Positions 33,707 through 42,095 of a stretch of DNA of 64,000 nucleotides are shown here, in pieces. The notes under the pieces were generated by a model, which searched no databases, was not told the origin of the DNA, and saw only the letters and a program-made list of their open reading frames with translations. This DNA is from Staphylococcus kloosii (GTDB taxonomy: Bacteria; Bacillota; Bacilli; Staphylococcales; Staphylococcaceae): the NCBI RefSeq assembly GCF_003019255.1, contig NZ_CP027846.1, forward strand, positions 682,001 to 746,000, in the 5' to 3' direction. Position 1 is the first letter of the stretch, and each line of letters starts with the position of its first letter. The position numbers were made by a program, and so were the translations under genes.

Positions 33707-34456
33707 ATGAAAAAGACAGTATTAGCTTCATCATTAGCAGTAGCTTTAGGAGTAACAGGATACGCAGCAAGCAGTGACCATAACCAAGCACACGCTTCAG
33801 AAAACAACGTAAACCAAGCGCACTTAGCTGAATTAGCATTAAACAACTCATCAGAATTAAACGAGCACCCAGTACAAGCTGGCGCTTATAACTACAACTT
33901 CAACTATGCTGGTCATTCATTCAGCTTCCAATCAAATGGTAGCTCATGGACTTGGTCTGTAGACGGACAAGCTGATTCTCAACAAGATACTTCAGCTTCA
34001 TACACTAACAACAACTCAGCTCAAGTTGCTCAACCACAACAAACAACTTCTAAACAAGCTGAAGTTAAAACTGTAGCAGCACCTAAAGCTTCTACTAGCC
34101 AAGCACAAACTACACAAACTACACAAACTACACAATCAACACAAACAACTAAAACAACAACTCAAAGCACTTCAAGTTCATCATCTTCATCAGCTTCAAC
34201 TGGTGGATCTGTTAAAGCGCAATTCTTAGCTGCAGGTGGAACTGAAGCAATTTGGAACACTATCGTTTTACCAGAATCAAGCGGTAACCCTAACGCTGTT
34301 AACGAATTAGGATACAGAGGTTTAGGTCAAACTAAAGAATCTTGGGGAACTGGTTCAGTAGCTGAACAAACTAAAGGTTTACTTAACTACGCTAAACAAC
34401 GTTATGGTTCAGTTGACGCTGCTGTAGATTTCCGTAACAAAAATAACTGGTGGTAA
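33707..34456 (+). CDS. IsaA/SceD-type secreted lytic transglycosylase
   Basis: A 249-residue exported protein. The signal peptide and N-terminal domain (1-90) are of staphylococcal IsaA type (MKKTVLASSLAVALGVTGYA; cleavage after AHA, residue 30; aromatic repeat YNYNFNYAGHSF). A Gln/Thr/Ser linker (about 92-165) leads to a lysozyme-like domain with catalytic E190 in LPESSGNPNAVN and a C-terminal NNWW. The C-terminal domain looks, from memory, more like Apf-type domains of Lactobacillales than like IsaA. Codon use is strongly biased, fitting high expression. CTGGAGG precedes the ATG; a WalR box lies upstream. It remodels peptidoglycan at the surface. Confidence 0.83.
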   Translation: MKKTVLASSLAVALGVTGYAASSDHNQAHASENNVNQAHLAELALNNSSELNEHPVQAGAYNYNFNYAGHSFSFQSNGSSWTWSVDGQADSQQDTSASYTNNNSAQVAQPQQTTSKQAEVKTVAAPKASTSQAQTTQTTQTTQSTQTTKTTTQSTSSSSSSSASTGGSVKAQFLAAGGTEAIWNTIVLPESSGNPNAVNELGYRGLGQTKESWGTGSVAEQTKGLLNYAKQRYGSVDAAVDFRNKNNWW

Positions 34457-34481
34457 GATTTAGTTAAAATATATATTTTTT

Positions 34482-34517
34482 AAAGCTAGGACATAGTTAG
34501 ATGTCTTAGCTTTTTTT
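34482..34517 (+). terminator. Terminator of the transglycosylase gene
   Basis: AAAGCTA.GACAT pairs with ATGTC.TAGCTTT, followed by T7. Confidence 0.85.
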
Positions 34518-34685
34518 ATTTTTACTATATAAATTATAATAAATGTTACATAGAGCTGATTATGAAGTTGACACGTTAACGCTTTTTGTTAAACTTAACC
34601 TTAATTTGAAAGTTTAATAGAGCAAAATAGATGTAGAAAAATGTGGCATAGACATATGGTAAATATAAAGGAAGGGGTAGTTGTA

Positions 34686-35849
34686 TTGATTATATCTGAT
34701 AGATTAGTTCAAATACCAGAAAGCTATTTTGGTAAAACGATGGGGCGTGAAATTGAACATGGGCCATTACCGTTAATTAATATGGCTGTGGGTATACCGG
34801 ATGGTGAGACGCCTAAAGGTATTTTAGATCATTTTGCAAATGCGCTATATCAACCCGAAAATCAAAAGTATGTAGCATTTCATGGTAAGGTTGAATTTAA
34901 ACAAGCTATCGTAAATTTTTATCAACGACAATATGGTGTTGATTTAGATCCTGAAGCAGAAGTATGTATTCTTTACGGTACAAAAAATGGTCTAGTAGGT
35001 TTGCCTTCTTGTATAGTGAATCCTGGAGAAAATGTTTTATTACCGGATCCTGGATATACAGACTATCTAGCAGGCGTACAATTGGCTGATGGTATACCTA
35101 AGACTTTACCATTAGCTCCGCCGTATTATTTACCGGATTGGAAACAAATAAATTATGATACATTAATTAATACTAAGTTAGTTTATCTTACGTACCCTAA
35201 TAATCCTACGGGTTCCGTGGCTTCTCAAAAAGTATTTGATGATGCCATAAAACAATTTAAAGGCACTAAAACTAAAATAGTGCATGATTTTGCCTATAGC
35301 GCATTCGGTTTTGATGCTAAAAATCCAAGTATTTTGCAAACTGAAGGATCTAAAGATTTAGCGATTGAAGTATTTTCACTTTCTAAAGGTTATAATATGT
35401 CTGGTTTTAGAGTTGGCTTTGCAGTTGGAAATAAAGAAATAATAAGGGCTTTAAAAAAATATCAATCGCACACGCATGCCGGTATGTTTGGTGCGTTACA
35501 AGATGCTGCGACTTATGCACTCAATAATTATGATGATTTTTTAGAACAACAAAATACTAAATTTAAAAAAAGAAGAGATTTTGTTCAAGCTCAGTTAGAC
35601 GAGGCTAATATACCTTATGAACCAATGGCGGGCGGTATATTTTTATGGCTAAAAACACCACCTCATTATGATGGTGAACAATTTGTAGATTATTTATTAC
35701 AAGAACAATCAATTCTTGTAGCGCCGGGTATTCCGTTTGGACTAAATGGTAAGCATTATGTCCGCATGTCGTTAGCATTAGACGACGAACAATTAGCAGC
35801 AGCGATTGCTAGACTTAAATCGCTACAATCTTTATATCATCAACAATAA
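34686..35849 (+). CDS. Class I/II PLP-dependent aminotransferase
   Basis: A 387-residue fold-type I aminotransferase with YPNNPTGS (substrate/PLP region, about 180-187), the PLP lysine in FSLSKGYNMSGFRVGF, and a C-terminal FLWLK strand and YVRMS with the carboxylate-binding Arg. It resembles aspartate- or aromatic-type enzymes; the substrate is not readable. TTG 34686 was chosen because AAGGAAGGGG lies 8 bases upstream, while the ATGs at 34641 and 34656 have none. The same gene lies near copAZ in S. aureus (from memory, separated there by ddh, absent here). Confidence 0.85.
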   Translation: MIISDRLVQIPESYFGKTMGREIEHGPLPLINMAVGIPDGETPKGILDHFANALYQPENQKYVAFHGKVEFKQAIVNFYQRQYGVDLDPEAEVCILYGTKNGLVGLPSCIVNPGENVLLPDPGYTDYLAGVQLADGIPKTLPLAPPYYLPDWKQINYDTLINTKLVYLTYPNNPTGSVASQKVFDDAIKQFKGTKTKIVHDFAYSAFGFDAKNPSILQTEGSKDLAIEVFSLSKGYNMSGFRVGFAVGNKEIIRALKKYQSHTHAGMFGALQDAATYALNNYDDFLEQQNTKFKKRRDFVQAQLDEANIPYEPMAGGIFLWLKTPPHYDGEQFVDYLLQEQSILVAPGIPFGLNGKHYVRMSLALDDEQLAAAIARLKSLQSLYHQQ

Positions 35850-35851
35850 AA

Positions 35852-35886
35852 ATGCACGTTCCTATAATTATTGAGGAACGTGCTTT
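35852..35886. terminator. Bidirectional terminator
   Basis: GCACGTTCCT and AGGAACGTGC form a perfect 10-bp stem between the convergent aminotransferase and copZ genes. Confidence 0.83.
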
Positions 35887-35897
35887 AGTGTGAATAT

Positions 35898-36104
35898 TTA
35901 TTTCACGTCATATCCTTGATCTTCTATAGCTTCAGTCATTGCCGCATCATCAACTTTGGCGTCATCGTAATTGACCTCAACTGTACCTGCTTCTAAATCA
36001 ACATCGGCTTGTGATACGCCGTCTAAATTATTTAAAGCACCAGATACTGCACTTTTACAATGTTCACAGCTCATGCCTTCTACTTGAATTGTTTTTGTTG
36101 CCAT
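35898..36104 (-). CDS. copZ: Copper chaperone CopZ
   Basis: A 68-residue HMA domain with the Cu(I)-binding GMSCEHC motif (C13 and C16 counted from MATKTIQ). It carries copper to the ATPase encoded just upstream. ATG 36104 follows GGGAGGTG; the annotated-looking longer start three codons earlier overlaps this site. It is the second gene of copA-copZ. Confidence 0.93.
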   Translation of the reverse strand: MATKTIQVEGMSCEHCKSAVSGALNNLDGVSQADVDLEAGTVEVNYDDAKVDDAAMTEAIEDQGYDVK

Positions 36105-36131
36105 ATAAATCACCTCCCTTAAAGTATATGA

Positions 36132-38516
36132 TTATAGTTTCATGCGTTTCAATCTTAAAGCATTCGTAACAACGCTGACTGAACTTAATGCCATTGCGGT
36201 ACCTGCTACCCAAGGTGCTAACAAGCCAATTGCAGCAATAGGGATGCCCGCAACGTTGTAACCGAAAGCCCAGAATAGATTCTGTCTGATATTACGTATA
36301 GTATATTGGCTCACTTTTAACGCTTTAGGAATGAGTAATAAATCGCCACCTAAAATAGTAATATCTGCTGCTTCGATAGCAACTTCGGTACCTGTACCTA
36401 TAGCAATGCCAGTTTGTGCTTGGACTAAAGCGGGTGCATCGTTAATACCATCACCGACCATTGCTACGCTGCGATTTTGTTGTTGCAATTGTTTTATTTC
36501 ATTAGCTTTTTGTTCTGGTAAAACGCCAGCAATAACATGATCGATGCCGACTTGTTTAGCAATCGCTTTTGCAGTTAGCTCATTATCTCCGGTTAACATC
36601 ACTGTACTAATATTTAATGCATGTAATTGCTCTATTGCTTGTTTAGCATTCGTTTTTACAGTATCAGCGACGGCTATAATACCAGCAAATTCACCAGATA
36701 CTGCAATATACATCGCCGTTTTACCATCGTTTTCAAAGGAAGATAATTCCCTTTGTACATGATTTATGCTTATTTCATGTTTGTTCATTAATTTTAAATT
36801 ACCTATCAAGATTTCTTTGTCACTTATTGTTGCTTGAATACCTAGACCTGGTATTGTTTCGAAATTTGTACTTTCAAGTAATGTTAGTTCTTTGCGAGTT
36901 GCATAATTTACAATAGCTTCGGCTAAAGGATGCTCTGAATAATATTCAGCACTTGCGACAAGTTGTAATGTTGATAAATTGCCTGTGAAATCAGTAACCT
37001 CGGGCTTACCATTGGTTAATGTTCCTGTTTTGTCAAAAACAATTGTATCTACTTTGTGCGCTTGCTCTATATGTTCTCCGCCTTTAAATAAAATACCACT
37101 TTGTGCCGCTTTACCCGTACCTACCATAATAGAAGTTGGAGTAGCTAAACCTAAAGCACAAGGACAGGCGATAACAAGTACAGATATTGTAGCGATTAAA
37201 GCAGGTTCAAATTGCCCAGTATTCACGACAGTTATCCAAATTAAAAAGGTAATAATAGCAATACCAACGACAATAGGAACGAAATAACTTGAAATAACAT
37301 CTGCTAAACGCTGAATAGGTGCTTTAGAACCTTGTGCAGCTTCTACAGATTCAATAATTGAAGCAAGCGCAGTATCTTCGCCGACTTGCGTAGCTTCCAT
37401 AGTAATAGCGCCATTTTTATTGAGTGTAGCACCTATAACTTTGTTATTTGCCGTTTTTTCAATTGGTAATGATTCGCCGGTAAGCATAGACTCATCAACC
37501 GCAGTTTGCCCTTTAGTTACAATACCATCTACTGGTATTTTTTCGCCGGGTTTAACTTCGATAATATCGCCAACGACAACTTCACTTACTGGTATCATTT
37601 GAACAGCGTCATTTCGAATAACGCGTGCTTCTTTACTTTGTAAACTTAGTAATTTGCTTAAAGCTTGTGTCGTGTGAGATTTTGCACGAGCCTCTAAATA
37701 TTTACCGAAAAGTATTAGTGTAATTAATATGGCACTTGTTTCAAAATATAAATGAGGCGTAATATTTGGCTGAACCATCCATTTGATTGATTCGTAAATG
37801 CTATAACCATATGCGGCAGTTGTACCTAATGCTACAAGGACGTCCATGTTTGCTGAGCCACTTCGTAAACTTTTGTAAGCCCCAGTATAAAATTGCCAAC
37901 CAATACCAAATTGTACAATAGTAGCTAATACAAATTGGAAATATGGATTCATAAATATATGAGGTAGCGGCAAACCAAATAGATGAACGAACATCGTCAA
38001 TAGTAATGGTATGGATATAACAGCTGAAACAATGAGCTTAATTAATTTATGATGTAATTCTTTAGCTTTTTGAGAAGTTTTGTCTTTAGAGCTCGCTTTA
38101 AGCTGTGCGTCATAACCTATATTTTGAATCTTTTTAATTAAGTCATTTGGAGATATTATTTCAGGATTGAATGTAACTGTACTTAATTCGGTAGTTAAGT
38201 TAACGGTAGCCTGTTCCACACCGTGTGTACGTTTAAGTACTTTTTCAATACGTGTAGAGCAAGCAGCGCACGTCATACCAAATATATCTAATTCAATAGT
38301 ATCTGTTACGACATCATAACCTGTTTTTTGTATCGTCTGTGTAATATCTGCTAATGAAGTTTGCTGGTTATTGTATTCAACAGTGGCTTTCTCGGTAGAT
38401 GGATTTACCGTAGCAGTAACTTGATCTAATTTATTTAAATTTTTTTCTATTCTATTTGCACAAGCAGCACATGTCATACCCGTAATTGCGAGTGTGTCTT
38501 TTTTATGAGTGCTCAT
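36132..38516 (-). CDS. copA: Copper-exporting P1B-type ATPase CopA
   Basis: A 794-residue Cu(I) pump with two N-terminal HMA domains (C16/C19 and C83/C86, both GMTCAAC), eight membrane helices, the CPC transport motif in ACPCALGLATP, phosphorylation site DKTGTLT, the HP of SEHPLAEAI and hinge GDGINDAPAL. It exports copper across the plasma membrane. ATG 38516 was preferred to an adjacent TTG; GGAGGTG lies upstream. Its promoter carries a CsoR-type operator. Confidence 0.96.
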   Translation of the reverse strand: MSTHKKDTLAITGMTCAACANRIEKNLNKLDQVTATVNPSTEKATVEYNNQQTSLADITQTIQKTGYDVVTDTIELDIFGMTCAACSTRIEKVLKRTHGVEQATVNLTTELSTVTFNPEIISPNDLIKKIQNIGYDAQLKASSKDKTSQKAKELHHKLIKLIVSAVISIPLLLTMFVHLFGLPLPHIFMNPYFQFVLATIVQFGIGWQFYTGAYKSLRSGSANMDVLVALGTTAAYGYSIYESIKWMVQPNITPHLYFETSAILITLILFGKYLEARAKSHTTQALSKLLSLQSKEARVIRNDAVQMIPVSEVVVGDIIEVKPGEKIPVDGIVTKGQTAVDESMLTGESLPIEKTANNKVIGATLNKNGAITMEATQVGEDTALASIIESVEAAQGSKAPIQRLADVISSYFVPIVVGIAIITFLIWITVVNTGQFEPALIATISVLVIACPCALGLATPTSIMVGTGKAAQSGILFKGGEHIEQAHKVDTIVFDKTGTLTNGKPEVTDFTGNLSTLQLVASAEYYSEHPLAEAIVNYATRKELTLLESTNFETIPGLGIQATISDKEILIGNLKLMNKHEISINHVQRELSSFENDGKTAMYIAVSGEFAGIIAVADTVKTNAKQAIEQLHALNISTVMLTGDNELTAKAIAKQVGIDHVIAGVLPEQKANEIKQLQQQNRSVAMVGDGINDAPALVQAQTGIAIGTGTEVAIEAADITILGGDLLLIPKALKVSQYTIRNIRQNLFWAFGYNVAGIPIAAIGLLAPWVAGTAMALSSVSVVTNALRLKRMKL

Positions 38517-38558
38517 CAACTGACACCTCCTTATTAATTTAGCAACTTTCTTGGCTTA

Positions 38559-38587
38559 AATATACCCCTAGTAGGTATAAAAGTCAA
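38559..38587 (-). promoter_or_regulatory. copAZ promoter
   Basis: On the minus strand TTGACT (38582-38587), a 17-bp spacer and TATATT (38559-38564). The CsoR operator fills the spacer. Confidence 0.8.
38561..38579. promoter_or_regulatory. CsoR operator
   Basis: TATACCCCTAGTAGGTATA is the GC-cored pseudo-palindrome typical of CsoR copper-sensing repressors and sits inside the copA promoter. No csoR gene is in this window. Confidence 0.8.
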
Positions 38588-38682
38588 CGTAACTGTTTGG
38601 AAATTTTATAACGTTTTGTAAGGGAAATGATAAGATATAAACGATGAAATAAAATCTTAGCGTACATAAACGATGGACGAAG

Positions 38683-38705
38683 TGACAATTTTGTCATTTT
38701 TGTCA
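38683..38705. promoter_or_regulatory. Inverted repeat upstream of the Vra/Bce-type transporter
   Basis: TGACA-ATTT-TGTCA (38683-38696) is a perfect repeat, followed by a third TGTCA (38701-38705). It lies about 85-105 bp before the ATPase gene, a suitable place for a BraR/GraR/BceR-type response regulator; assignment is inferred. Confidence 0.5.
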
Positions 38706-38789
38706 GCACATTTGTTAGGTCAAACGAACGTCATCCCAGCAAAATTTATTTACAATAAAATTAATAAATAGATAAAAGGAGTGTGTGTT

Positions 38790-39551
38790 ATGTCTATATT
38801 AAAAGCAAATGGTTTAACTAAATCATATGGAAATAGACATCAACGTCAAGAAGTATTAAAAGGATTAGATTTCTCTATTGAAGAAGGGGAATTCGTGTCA
38901 ATAATGGGGCCGTCTGGTTCGGGGAAAACGACGTTGCTCAACGTGTTAAGTTCTATTGATTATATTACAAGTGGAATAGTTGAGATTAAAGGTCAACAAA
39001 TTAATAAAATGAGCAATAAAAAATTGGCTGATTTTAGAAAAAAAGAAATGGGCTTTATTTTTCAAGATTATAGCGTGCTTAATACTTTAACGGTAAAAGA
39101 AAATATTATGTTACCTTTATCGATACAAAATTTATCGAAAGCTACGATGATGAAAAATTATGACGAAGTTACACAAACTTTGGGTATCGACCATATTGGA
39201 CATAAATATCCAAGTGGAATTTCGGGTGGACAACAGCAACGTACTGCAGCAGCACGTGCTTTCGTGCACAAGCCTTCAATTATATTTGCCGACGAACCTA
39301 CAGGTGCATTAGATTCAAAAAGTGCACAAGATTTATTATTCAGATTAGAAGAAATGAATAAACAACTCAAGGCGACGATTGTTATGGTTACGCATGATCC
39401 GGTCGCTGCTAGTTATTCTAACAGAGTTATTATGTTAAAAGATGGTAGCATTCATTCAGAAATATACCAAGGCGAAGATACAAATAATGAATTTTACAAA
39501 AATATTATTCATATGCAAACTGCCTTAGGTGGTGTGACTAATGACGTTTAA
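38790..39551 (+). CDS. Bce/Vra-type peptide-resistance ABC transporter, ATP-binding protein
   Basis: A 253-residue ATPase of the MacB/BceA class: Walker A GPSGSGKTT, the Q-loop IFQDYSVL, signature ISGGQQQR and Walker B IIFADEPTGALD. With its permease it should detect or remove antimicrobial peptides such as bacitracin or nisin, like S. aureus VraD or VraF. ATG 38790 follows AAAGGAGTGTGTGTT. The 3' end overlaps the permease gene by 11 bp. Confidence 0.88.
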   Translation: MSILKANGLTKSYGNRHQRQEVLKGLDFSIEEGEFVSIMGPSGSGKTTLLNVLSSIDYITSGIVEIKGQQINKMSNKKLADFRKKEMGFIFQDYSVLNTLTVKENIMLPLSIQNLSKATMMKNYDEVTQTLGIDHIGHKYPSGISGGQQQRTAAARAFVHKPSIIFADEPTGALDSKSAQDLLFRLEEMNKQLKATIVMVTHDPVAASYSNRVIMLKDGSIHSEIYQGEDTNNEFYKNIIHMQTALGGVTNDV

Positions 39552-41430
39552 TCAAATAGTATTAAAAAACTTTAAAAAGAATATACAGCACTATGGCATG
39601 TATATCTTTTCATTGATTGTTAGTATCGTCTTATTCTTTAGTTTCGTTACATTAAAGTATACACATGGTATTAACAATGCTGATTCAACTGTTATTATCA
39701 AAAAAGGCGCTACGACAGGCGCATATTTTCTATTTATTATAATTATTATCTTTTTAATGTATGCGAGTCATTTATTTATTAAAAGACGTACAAAAGAATT
39801 TGCCATGTATCAACTTATCGGACTAACTAAAAAGAATATTATGCGTATGTTGATGCTTGAACAAATGGCAATGTTTGTTATTACAGGTGTGATTGGATTA
39901 ATTGTTGGTATATTTGGCTCCAAAATTTTATTAATGATTGTTCTTAAAGTATTAAATATACACACGAGTGTGTCGATTAACTTCCATTCCCAAGCATTGT
40001 TACAAACTATTTTGATGCTCGTACTAGCATTTGTTCTAATCATGTGCCAAAGTTATTTATTTATTAAAAAGCGCAGCATTTTACAGATGATGAGTGACCA
40101 ATCAAAATCAGATGTTAAAAATCCGAAAGTTACAATAGTAGAGACGGTATCAGGTGTATTAGGTATTGTAATGATTCTAATTGGTTATTACTTATCTACA
40201 GAAATGTTAGATAAATTCCTTGGGGCTGTAATGATATTACCATTTATTATTTTAGCTTTAACTGTCGTGGGGGCTTATTTATTCTTTAGAAGCTCTGTGT
40301 CACTCATATTTAAAACAGTTAAGCGTATGAAAAAAGGTAATGTGTCTATTACAGACGTCGTATTTACGTCATCAATTATGCACCGTATGAAAAAGAATGC
40401 CTTGTCACTTACAATTATTGCGACAATTTCTGCCGTGACAGTTACCATTCTATGTTTTGGTGCAATCAGTAAAGCGCAATTAGGCAATCAAATCGCTTCA
40501 TCGTCTCCACAAGATTTTACATTTACGCAACAAAAGCAAGCTGATCAGTTTGCAGACCAATTAAAACAGCACGATATTAATTACAAGTTAAAATATAAAG
40601 AAGTTGCAACACCTAAGATGTTAAAAGATGATGTATTAAATGCACCTAAAACATACAGCAATGTTGAAACAATGATAGTAACGAGTAATAAATATTTCCA
40701 TGATAAAGATGTTAAAGGTAATAATGCCAAACTAATTAACTTGGGAGCAATCGGACCAGAAATGAATCCTAAACTTAATAAAGATATTGTGTTACAAGGT
40801 TCAACAAAACATGCTTTTAAAGTTACATCTATAAGTGAAACGACTGAATTTTCAGCAGAAACGTCGTTTAACGGCCCGGTATTATTAGTAAGTGATGATC
40901 AATATAATGATTTAAAACAACATAGTAAAGACGTGAGAACGCAATCTGGATTTGATATTGTTAATCATAACCAAATGACACAAGCTGAAAAAATAGCACA
41001 TAAAATCAATCCTAATATCCAATCTCAAAAAGAAGCTAAAAAACAAGCAGATCAAAGTACAGGTATTTTATTATTTGTAACAAGTTTCTTAGGGTTAGCA
41101 TTTTTAGTTGCAGCAGGATGTATTATTTATATTAAGCAAATGGATGAAACTGAAGATGAAATTGGAAACTTCCGCATTTTAAGAAAAATGGGTTACACAC
41201 ATCACGATATGACATTAGGTTTGGCATTAAAAGTAGCATTTAACTTTGGTATGCCATTAGTGGTGTCATTATTACATTCATTATTTGCAGCCTTAGCATT
41301 TATGAAATTAATGGGATTAAACACATTAATTCCTGTTTATATTGTAATGGTAGCTTACTCAATTATTTACTGTATATTTGCGATAATGGCATTTATACAT
41401 TCGCATAGAATAGTTAAACATTCAATTTGA
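39541..41430 (+). CDS. Bce/Vra-type peptide-resistance ABC transporter, permease
   Basis: A 629-residue permease with ten helices in the BceB arrangement: helices at the N-terminus, a large extracellular domain of about 210 residues (roughly 305-520) between helices 7 and 8, and FtsX-like domains at both ends (RRTKEFAMYQLIGLTKK; GNFRILRKMGYTHHD). This layout is specific to peptide-sensing and detoxifying modules that normally work with a two-component system. None is encoded here, so the regulator must be elsewhere. VraE and VraG of S. aureus have almost the same length. Confidence 0.88.
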   Translation: MTFNQIVLKNFKKNIQHYGMYIFSLIVSIVLFFSFVTLKYTHGINNADSTVIIKKGATTGAYFLFIIIIIFLMYASHLFIKRRTKEFAMYQLIGLTKKNIMRMLMLEQMAMFVITGVIGLIVGIFGSKILLMIVLKVLNIHTSVSINFHSQALLQTILMLVLAFVLIMCQSYLFIKKRSILQMMSDQSKSDVKNPKVTIVETVSGVLGIVMILIGYYLSTEMLDKFLGAVMILPFIILALTVVGAYLFFRSSVSLIFKTVKRMKKGNVSITDVVFTSSIMHRMKKNALSLTIIATISAVTVTILCFGAISKAQLGNQIASSSPQDFTFTQQKQADQFADQLKQHDINYKLKYKEVATPKMLKDDVLNAPKTYSNVETMIVTSNKYFHDKDVKGNNAKLINLGAIGPEMNPKLNKDIVLQGSTKHAFKVTSISETTEFSAETSFNGPVLLVSDDQYNDLKQHSKDVRTQSGFDIVNHNQMTQAEKIAHKINPNIQSQKEAKKQADQSTGILLFVTSFLGLAFLVAAGCIIYIKQMDETEDEIGNFRILRKMGYTHHDMTLGLALKVAFNFGMPLVVSLLHSLFAALAFMKLMGLNTLIPVYIVMVAYSIIYCIFAIMAFIHSHRIVKHSI

Positions 41431-41505
41431 TAATTAGTATGTAGCGATGACTAACTTAAAATTTATTACTCCTCCAGAAAAATAAATATTATTACTTTTA
41501 TATAA

Positions 41506-41611
41506 ATGAGCCTGACCATTATAGTGTCTTCAGGCTCATTTTATATTGGCAGTAGATGACTGAATTGAAAATACGCTTATATCAAGCTGCTTTCAAATCT
41601 AGTTGTCCTAG
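41506..41611 (+). repeat. Structured dispersed repeat, copy 2
   Basis: Order as in copy 1: a perfect 8-bp hairpin GAGCCTGA...TCAGGCTC, then GGCAGTAGATGACTGA, then TTGAAAATACGCTTATATCA with AAGC and TTTCAAAT closing nested stems. I recall a similar intergenic sequence (GGCAGTAGTTGACTGA...) recurring in S. aureus, which suggests a genus-wide element. Confidence 0.7.
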
Positions 41612-41639
41612 CTCCCTTAATTTTTAGGCTATTGAAAAA

Positions 41640-41679
41640 TAAAAAAAGACGTTAACTCATTGATAGTTAACGTCTTTTT
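41640..41679. terminator. Bidirectional terminator
   Basis: AAAAAAGACGTTAACT pairs perfectly with AGTTAACGTCTTTTTT around a 7-base loop. Confidence 0.88.
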
Positions 41680-41775
41680 TAAGTGTCATCAGTCTTTGCT
41701 TATATATGAAAAGTAAGTGAATAGGAGTTTAAAAACTTGTTTTCAGGTGCTGTATTCCCTTAATAAAATAAAGCT

Positions 41776-41982
41776 TTAAAAGAAGTCAGCTGGGTTTAAA
41801 TCTTTAAAATCAATATTCTTTAGTGATTTGAAGTTGATATTTTCAACATTTTGCAAAATCTCGCCATTTTTAACTTGGTTGTAGTAATGATGAGCATCTT
41901 CAGTTACATTGTGTTCTTGGAACGTCTTGATAGCACCAAGTATTAATAATACTGCAATGGCACCTTTTAATAATGTTTTCAT
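41776..41982 (-). CDS. Small exported or membrane-anchored protein, 68 residues
   Basis: Not recognised. One N-terminal hydrophobic helix (about 4-20, LKGAIAVLLILGAIKTF) without a lipobox, then a polar region ending in a repeating pattern NFKSLKNIDFKDLNPADFF. AAAGGAG precedes the ATG. It probably sits in the membrane with its tail outside. No related neighbour hints at function. Confidence 0.6.
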   Translation of the reverse strand: MKTLLKGAIAVLLILGAIKTFQEHNVTEDAHHYYNQVKNGEILQNVENINFKSLKNIDFKDLNPADFF

Positions 41983-42095
41983 AATTAATAACTCCTTTAA
42001 CTACTTGATATATATATTGTAACTGTTAAATGTAATGCTATCATGCGTCCTTAGTATAGAAGTTGTATCAAACCTTAGTAGTATATTGCTTTGAT

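Larger units (their letters stand above)
41431..41775. other. Intergenic region with the second structured repeat and a terminator
   Basis: 345 bp without a gene. It holds copy 2 of the dispersed repeat (41506-41611) and a strong bidirectional hairpin (41640-41679). Nothing else was recognised. Confidence 0.6.

Noticed and set aside
34081..34190. Short repeats in the transglycosylase gene that could suggest a repeat array
   Set aside because: They encode the Gln/Thr/Ser linker in frame; this is protein low complexity, not a CRISPR or DNA repeat element.
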